Source: Sympetrum striolatum (taxonomy: Eukaryota; Arthropoda; Insecta; Odonata; Libellulidae). Taken from it: 64,000 nucleotides of DNA. A program made the position numbers and the translations under genes. Below are positions 60,401-64,000 of this stretch, in pieces (the first letter of the stretch is position 1; every line of letters begins with the position of its first letter). Where the stretch lies: assembly GCA_947579665.1 (NCBI GenBank), contig OX388345.1:62735454-62799453 (forward strand), written 5' to 3'. Under the pieces are notes generated by a model, which saw nothing but the letters and a program-made list of their open reading frames with translations, had not been told where the DNA came from and made no database searches.

Positions 60401-62630
60401 TATTTTAGAATATCAGAAACATACTTGATGAAGTGTAATTATTTTTTATCAAGTAACAAAATATCTTGTTATTCAGTTTGATTGCAATAAATACTTAATT
60501 AATTCAGGGCTAAGATTTGGTCATGTTATACTATACATACACTGAAGCTTTTTGTCTCTTTGTCATGAACTTGCTCAATTATTACACTTCTAATAAAGTT
60601 CTCCCTTTTCTATGGTAAGGTTTTCTCACCATACCCAGCCGCATCAAGCATTGAAGCCAACAGGCCAGTAGACAGTGTTGGAGGAATAGGATCCCAAGGA
60701 CCGGCTAGTGCTCATTCCGTGGGAAATGCACCACCATCAGTCCCTCCTCTTCCCCCGTCAACGCCACTGCCTGCTCCTGCCCTCTCCACAAGTACCACTG
60801 TCACATCCAACAGTACAACTACCACTAACCATCCATCTTTTACCATCAAACGACCCGTTCTGTCGTCAAAGGAATATGAAGAGGCCTTGATAGAAGAAGA
60901 GCGCCCTTGGGAGCTTCTTTACAACTATATAACACTTGATGCATGGTAAATATTGTTTAATTATCTTTTATTGATGGTTTTTATCAGCAGTGGTGTGAAT
61001 AACAATCTTGAGTGAACTTAGTTTCTTTCGTTATATTTTTGCTGTTATAGACTATGGAAAATAAGGTAGTGAATTGCTATTAATGTCTTTTCATTTATTG
61101 TTTTCTGTTTAATTTTTCACTTTGGTATTGTAGCTAAATGTTGCAAAATTCTTATCTAAAAATATACTCTACCATACCTAAATTTTAAAATTCACTGACC
61201 TGTATGTCATTTCATAATCTCTTGCTTTTCTATCATTACTCTTAGCATGTGATTATATTTGTATTTTGAAGTATTGGGTACATTTTGTTTGATATTGCTG
61301 AAACTATTGAATTGTATGCAAAGTTTTACATTATTTTCCATCTTAATTGTGATTTAAAGAATAGCCTCATTTGCTTCGCTTTAATTATAATTGAAAAACA
61401 TTGTATGAAACACTGAGGAGGGAGTCCAGTCATTCAGCATGACCTACTTTATTAGCCATAGAAAGCACTCATATGATAACTAACTTCATTTTGCAACTGC
61501 TAGATTTTTCTTTCATTATTGATGCCATATTGCTGCAACAGCAGGTAAAAAATTAATAATTTGCGAGGCTTGAAAGGCCAAGCAGTTATAAGCATCACTC
61601 TTGGTATCTTTTCCTCGCTACAATAACTGAAGCCACATGCATTCATGAGGCCAAGGAGAAGCAGAATCTGATCGCGTGGTACATTTGCATTTCTGTCTGC
61701 TTCATGTAGTTTGGCAGTGTTTTTTCTAACTCTCTCAACCCTTCTTTTGCTATAGTATTTTCAGATTGTTACCTTGCACAATAAAACAAAAAATTATCTT
61801 ACTATAATTGTCCTATTATGCCTGTATAGATTTGTGATGTTGATTAATTATTCCTGCTATCTGCATCTTGCTATTGCAGTGGTGTAGCATCAGTAACATA
61901 GTGAAAGTATAACATAATTAGAATTTAGTTTAGTTGTTAATTAAGAAAAGAAATTTCTCTCTCAGTAATTGTCACAGGAGGTAATTTAAACTCATCTTCA
62001 AGCTACCTCCTGTTGAAAGTGAAAGAACATGTTTATATATTATTGCTGGTGCTATTAATGTCAACTAACATTTCTTTGTGTCATTAATTTTCACAGTAGG
62101 TGTTTACATGTTCTCTTTTTTCGTTATGTTATTGCTTTTACCCTCAACTGATTATAAGTAAATTATTTCTCACATATGTCTACATTTGTATTTTCAGGTT
62201 GAACCATCCAGTAAAGAGATTCAAGCCATCTGACTCAGGAATTGACAACTCATGGTCCTCTCGGTCTGGAGATTTATACTCTTATGCCAATGCTCATGTA
62301 AATTCTCACTCAAACGCCCTTCAGGGAAGTACTGCCTCTTCTCCTCCCCCAATGCAGAACGGCATGGGTCAGACTGCCAATGGTGCCAACAACTTTATGG
62401 TTATGAAGCAAGAAATTAAGCAGGAACCGGTAAGTAATAAAAATATAACTACAAAACACAATCAGAAAGAAAAAGTATGAAAAGTGTTCTCATATCCTGT
62501 TTCTGTGTTTTAGATGGATGTCGATAGCGGCCTACAGAGTCAGAGATCGTCAGATCCTTATGAATTTGATGATGATGTTGCTGTTCCAACTGTAAGCATG
62601 GATGGTTTCAAACGATTTGATTCTGTTAAG
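36356..62630 (+). CDS. MED13: MED13 (skuld) Mediator kinase-module subunit, partial, 12 internal exons
   Basis: MED13 tethers the CDK8 kinase module (CDK8, cyclin C, MED12, MED13) to core Mediator in the nucleus and so controls RNA polymerase II recruitment. Twelve exons join in a single frame: 36356-36443, 38540-38623, 45637-46070, 51623-51805, 52161-52310, 53172-53670, 55265-55582, 58087-58358, 59113-59276, 60620-60945, 62198-62429, 62514-62630 (2867 nt, about 955 codons). Family hallmarks read in order: [109 protein letters not shown] and DPYEFDDD. These follow the order of the vertebrate MED13 N-terminal domain and the disordered region after it. The start codon, the first ~130 residues and the C-terminal Argonaute-like half are not in view. 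Long Ser-, Ala- and His-rich stretches make this part longer than its vertebrate counterpart. Identity is from remembered family motifs, not a search. Confidence 0.96.
36444..38539 (+). other. MED13 intron between exons a and b
   Basis: Donor gtaggt, acceptor atttccag. It holds a CpG-rich patch (37160-37950) with an 18-base-class poly-C run near 37645. No structured RNA of the snoRNA family is seen in this intron. Confidence 0.85.
38540..38623 (+). CDS. MED13: MED13 exon b (GKWFVQPY block)
   Basis: Acceptor atttccag, donor aag/gtgagc. The split codon from the previous exon gives Arg, followed by [20 protein letters not shown] and SEKIIGK, with two bases left over. This matches the family block RCLxxRxFVRxGKWFVxPYxxxEK. 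Length (84 nt) and phases (one base in, two out) join exactly to the exons on either side. The exon opens a CpG-rich stretch that continues into the following intron. Confidence 0.95.
39120..40020 (+). repeat. GC-rich degenerate tandem repeat (ggtgccggt minisatellite)
   Basis: A recurring phrase ggatg(c/g)gtctg(t/c)...gcggggtgccggtcgatg appears near 39189, 39452, 39551, 39720 and 39891, the last intervals being about 170 bp. Between them gatgccggt, ggataaag, tgttttctga and gttgatgccggt recur in loose order. Strand asymmetry is strong: G far exceeds C on the plus strand. It lies in the intron between exons b and c. Confidence 0.7.
41993..42055 (+). repeat. Short direct repeat
   Basis: The 22-bp string tttgaagtaatatttgctat (plus ta) occurs at 41993-42014 and again at 42034-42055. 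It is an isolated duplication inside a MED13 intron, possibly from slippage. Confidence 0.7.
42841..43006. mobile_element. Foldback MITE-like element
   Basis: The left arm, aaaataatttatcgtaacag, and the reverse complement of the right arm, aaaataatttatcgcaacaa, match over about 30 bp (continuing aaatgcgtg versus aaatgggtg). A second inner match is cacaaacttttt on both arms. A diverged copy of the left arm also starts near 42592 (aaaaattatttattttaacg, then aaaatgcatg), so a related element may precede it in tandem. No clear target duplication was seen. Confidence 0.6.
45091..45226 (+). ncRNA. Predicted box H/ACA snoRNA, divergent copy 5 in MED13 intron
   Basis: Diverged paralogue inside the intron between exons b and c, ending about 410 bp before the acceptor. 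It keeps gcacc/ggtgc, the tacca/tggta upper stem, box H as acataa (45152-45157, still ANANNA), the 3' segment ctttgagg, and ACA (45221-45223) plus AAC. The 5' guide segments and the loops have changed (tactgag replaces tca in hairpin A). Total length is unchanged at 136 nt. The lower stem of hairpin B is weaker here. Confidence 0.75.
45637..46070 (+). CDS. MED13: MED13 exon c ([14 protein letters not shown] block plus long low-complexity insertion)
   Basis: Acceptor tttttcag, donor atg/gtaagt. The first base completes a Ser codon, followed by [20 protein letters not shown], as in the vertebrate HLSCSFTFFLHGDS block. After about 40 residues the exon becomes a Ser/Ala/Pro/His/Cys-rich run of roughly 100 residues, including a Cys-rich patch ([14 protein letters not shown], about 45800-45845) and poly-Ser/Ala. 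The single leftover base joins the next exon to make Val-Ile-Leu-Ala-Pro-Phe-Gly. Vertebrate MED13 has only about ten residues at this point. The exon is far richer in G and C than its neighbours and produces long open frames on both strands; those others are shadows. Confidence 0.9.
46071..51622 (+). other. MED13 intron between exons c and d (5.6 kb)
   Basis: Contains a CpG-rich island at about 48690-49400, a CT microsatellite (50360-50378) and snoRNA copy 6. Near 46480 the string gacgaccggtttcggccatc resembles repeats common in arthropod genomes, but its element cannot be named. Confidence 0.9.
50955..51091 (+). ncRNA. Predicted box H/ACA snoRNA, divergent copy 6 in MED13 intron
   Basis: Sister of copy 5 (shared cttcaacttgcacc start and gagtaccattttgtt in hairpin A), in the intron between exons c and d, about 530 bp before the acceptor. 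Box H acatta (51016-51021); ACA at 51086-51088 plus AAC. The lower stem of B, atgttgg/ttatcat, is identical to copy 1. Guide changes are tataggaagagtgc in A and ccttaagg in B, so the target may differ or the copy may be drifting. Confidence 0.72.
51623..51805 (+). CDS. MED13: MED13 exon d (VILAPFG...GQSYK, EVLVG block)
   Basis: Acceptor cattttacag, donor ttg/gttagt. With the preceding leftover base it encodes [31 protein letters not shown] and PPAVEVLV, ending one base into a Gly codon. This is the most recognisable MED13 stretch: the family has VILxPFGxxGxLTGQxxxxxD followed by EWxxFYP. The exon lies about 530 bp downstream of the sixth snoRNA-like element in the same intron. Confidence 0.96.
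52161..52310 (+). CDS. MED13: MED13 exon e ([13 protein letters not shown] block)
   Basis: Acceptor ttgatgcag, donor cag/gtgaat. It completes the Gly codon and encodes [20 protein letters not shown], then a less conserved Ser/Pro-rich stretch. Vertebrate MED13 reads [24 protein letters not shown] here. It ends with one leftover base. The preceding intron (51806-52160) is only 355 bp, the second shortest in the window. Confidence 0.95.
53172..53670 (+). CDS. MED13: MED13 exon f (TPPQSP degron, His-rich tract, WSFADP block)
   Basis: Acceptor tatactcag, donor aaa/gtgagt. It encodes [13 protein letters not shown] (TPPQSP at 53210-53227), equivalent to the TPPTSP phosphodegron of vertebrate MED13. 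A His-rich run follows (about 53304-53370, a CAT/CAC microsatellite), then an Ala/Gly-rich segment, [17 protein letters not shown] (compare the vertebrate RVWQECNMN region) and [16 protein letters not shown]. It ends two bases into a Lys codon. The end leads directly into the Cys/basic CxxRKH block of the next exon. Confidence 0.94.
53671..58086 (+). other. MED13 introns around exon g
   Basis: 53671-55264 (1594 bp) and 55583-58086 (2504 bp) are CpG-poor introns with nothing further recognised. The second follows the weak gtttgt donor, so an unrecognised small exon in it is possible. Confidence 0.75.
55265..55582 (+). CDS. MED13: MED13 exon g (CRKHRQ...VPFHRRSPS block)
   Basis: Acceptor ccaaactttcag, donor gag/gtttgt. 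It encodes [13 protein letters not shown], a Ser/Pro/Gly-rich spacer and [18 protein letters not shown]. These correspond to vertebrate CLRHKNLKS and LTPFHHRVSVSDDV. The gtttgt donor is the weakest in the set. It is chosen because it is the only nearby GT that keeps the frame open into the exon at 58087. Alternative donors inside the exon, or a missed small exon in the next 2.5 kb, cannot be excluded. Confidence 0.82.
58087..58358 (+). CDS. MED13: MED13 exon h (poly-Ser, [16 protein letters not shown])
   Basis: Acceptor ggtatag, donor cag/gtaggt. It encodes a Ser/Thr-rich low-complexity segment with a run of about eleven serines (tca/tct/tcc codons, 58198-58234), then [13 protein letters not shown] and [19 protein letters not shown]. 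The latter resembles the vertebrate ANSPQPPPLSPHPC segment. One base is left over and the next exon begins Asp-Pro-Thr. Codon composition and exact phase fit support it. Conservation is low because the region is disordered. Confidence 0.82.
59113..59276 (+). CDS. MED13: MED13 exon i ([12 protein letters not shown] block)
   Basis: Acceptor gttctttcag, donor cag/gtaaga. It encodes [32 protein letters not shown] and [14 protein letters not shown], ending in phase 0. The LSPHP and TP-rich segments match the Pro-directed, Ser/Thr-Pro-rich linker of MED13, which offers many sites for proline-directed kinases. The following intron contains a hAT-like MITE. Confidence 0.88.
59674..59985. mobile_element. 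hAT-like MITE in MED13 intron, 312 bp
   Basis: The left end is caagggtatccaaatctttc. The right end, reverse-complemented, is caagggtctccaaactacag, followed by cccgcaggccc. The flanks ttttaagc (59666-59673) and ttttaaac (59986-59993) form an 8-bp target duplication with one change. The AGGGGTCTCCAAACT-type terminus is familiar from non-autonomous hAT elements. It lies in the intron between exons i and j and carries no coding potential. Confidence 0.8.
60620..60945 (+). CDS. MED13: MED13 exon j (FSPYP ... [11 protein letters not shown])
   Basis: Acceptor ctatggtaag, donor atg/gtaaat. The phase-0 start gives [20 protein letters not shown], then a Pro/Ser/Thr-rich spacer, [20 protein letters not shown] and [13 protein letters not shown], ending two bases into Trp. 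The alternative AG at 60637-60638 would break the frame, so 60620 is preferred. It joins directly to [11 protein letters not shown] in the next exon. Confidence 0.88.
60946..62197 (+). other. MED13 intron between exons j and k
   Basis: 1252 bp, CpG-poor, donor gtaaat and acceptor tattttcag. No repeat or RNA is recognised. Confidence 0.88.
62198..62429 (+). CDS. MED13: MED13 exon k ([20 protein letters not shown])
   Basis: Acceptor tattttcag, donor ccg/gtaagt. It completes Trp and encodes [19 protein letters not shown], a Ser/Asn/Gln-rich spacer and [12 protein letters not shown], ending in phase 0. The last segment holds two overlapping Lys-x-Glu motifs of the SUMO-acceptor type (MKQE, IKQE). 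It is followed by a very short intron of 84 bp (62430-62513). Confidence 0.92.
62514..62630 (+). CDS. MED13: MED13 exon l (MDVDSG..., DPYEFDDD)
   Basis: Acceptor gtgttttag, donor aag/gtatga. It encodes [20 protein letters not shown], then [16 protein letters not shown], 39 codons with phase 0 on both sides. DPYEFDDD corresponds to the DPYAFVEGDEE acidic block of vertebrate MED13, followed in the family by basic and Ser-rich segments. No further exon is visible up to 64000, so the gene continues outside the window. Confidence 0.93.
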
Positions 62631-64000
62631 GTATGACCTCACTTGGTTGGGAAGAGGTTCGTCAAAAAATTAATTATGCTTTGAGAATAATTGGATGATT
62701 TCATTCTATAAATCGAATGCCAGTCATTAACGTAGGATATCGGGTGAAAGTTGATTTATTGATTAGCAGAGTTCTTGCATATCGTCAGTTTGATGATCTG
62801 CAAAAGATACATGCCTGAGTTTCGGAAATGGTTTTTCGACCCAAAGTTCAGTGAGGAATACCAACTATTTGTATGTCTGTTTTGTGTAATGTTTATTGCT
62901 TAATTGAAGTGTCGCTAGGCTTTGTTAGTAGCAGCTTTGCTGTGCCAGACTAGTTCACAGGTTTTGCATGCTATTTTCTAGGCATATGTCTGAAATTCTA
63001 CAAATTTTTGTTGCTTCTGTTTATTGAATTGAGCTTTAATTGTGCATAACTCTTCAGTGCATCTTTTTGATGAGCAATTGGAGAGAAATGATTTTTAGTG
63101 ATATGTCTAGTTCATCAGAGATATGTGGTGGTGCGGATCAGTAGAATTCTAATTTAAACATAAATGCATTGAAACCTGTGAAATTTTCAATTTGTTTCAA
63201 ATAATGTTTTAAGAAACTTGTTATCACGATCATTAATTCAAATTGTCATAGCAAGTTTTTCTTGTGAATGCTGTTTTCAATTAGTTTGATAAAAGATTAT
63301 TTGTTTAGAGCATTTAGTTTTGTAAATCGTTATTCTTCTTATTCTTTTCATTCATAATATTTTTCCGTTTCTTATTGACTGTCTCTTCTACTATATTGCT
63401 GTCACTTTTAAATGTTTGATTAGACCATTACTTGTTGTCTTTTAACTTGGAAATTTTTATTTATGTTCCGAAGGGCTTTTGTTTCTTGCGATAAAATTCT
63501 TGTTAAGTAAGTGAGAAGCACACTTTTGTGTTACAGGCATGTTGGAAACAATAATATTAAGTCCATGAAAGGGGCTGCTGTTTTGGAATTTGATGGATTT
63601 CCTAACTTTGCTATAAAATATTCTATTATTAACTGAGGATATTGCTGAAATAGATGACATAAACTTCAATAATGTAGAATAGCATCTGTAACTCCTATCA
63701 ATACATAGTCAATTTTGAGTTTTTGATCTATTTTTTAAATTCAATGAGAATTAAAGGGTAGAGTTCATGGAAATAGGTATTTTCTTGAATGTGTGCTGCT
63801 TTTACTTACAAATGCTTTATGTATTTCTGCATGAAAATTCTTTGTCTTTATTCTGCTAACTGGTCATGATATATCAGTTGCTGTAGTTGATATGGGGATT
63901 GTAGTTTGGCAGCTGCAGTGCTGTATATGTGTTGTGTTAGATTTAGATTACTTGTACATAACATCATTTGTTGGTCAACATATAGAGGAAAATTTTATGT
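62631..64000 (+). other. MED13 intron after exon l, continuing past the window
   Basis: Begins with the donor gtatga. AT-rich and CpG-poor, with no exon recognised up to the end of the window. Confidence 0.8.

Overview
The window is a piece of a large-genome arthropod, most likely an insect. It is AT-rich and has long introns, degenerate DNA transposons with target-site duplications, and one recognisable protein-coding gene. That gene is the plus-strand Mediator subunit MED13 (skuld in Drosophila). Twelve internal exons, 36356 to 62630, join in one frame with consensus or near-consensus GT/AG sites and matching phases, giving about 955 codons. Neither end of the gene is present: the first roughly 130 residues (by comparison with vertebrate MED13) and the whole MID/PIWI half lie outside or were not found.

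Layout. 1-36355 has no exon I can support. It alternates AT-rich stretches with CpG-rich islands (about 1860-2830, 8840-10480, 11180-12600, 18690-19360, 35080-35760). It also holds tRNA-SINE-like remnants, a 162-bp TA-flanked MITE (20253-20414), a 2.2-kb hAT-like element with a perfect 8-bp target duplication (21212-23408), and a foldback element (25249-25421). 36356-46070 carries three MED13 exons separated by large introns, one of which contains a GC-rich degenerate tandem repeat (39120-40020). 51623-62630 carries nine more exons with shorter, clearly CpG-poor introns, one of them interrupted by a 312-bp hAT MITE (59674-59985). No exon is seen after 62630.

The most interesting signal is a family of six structured repeats on the same strand as MED13: 25101-25236, 33621-33756, 33875-34010, 34114-34249, 45091-45226 and 50955-51091. 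Each is about 136 nt and consists of two hairpins joined by an ANANNA hinge, ending in ACA plus three bases. That is the architecture of box H/ACA small nucleolar RNAs. The distance from the upper stem to the H or ACA box is 14-15 nt in each hairpin, as the pseudouridylation-guide rule requires, and several differences between copies preserve pairing. Two copies lie inside proven MED13 introns. The other four lie upstream of the first visible exon, presumably in the preceding intron. MED13 therefore appears to be the host gene of an expanding intronic H/ACA snoRNA family.

All assignments rest on reading the sequence. No database search or RNA folding was run, and the guide targets are not identified.
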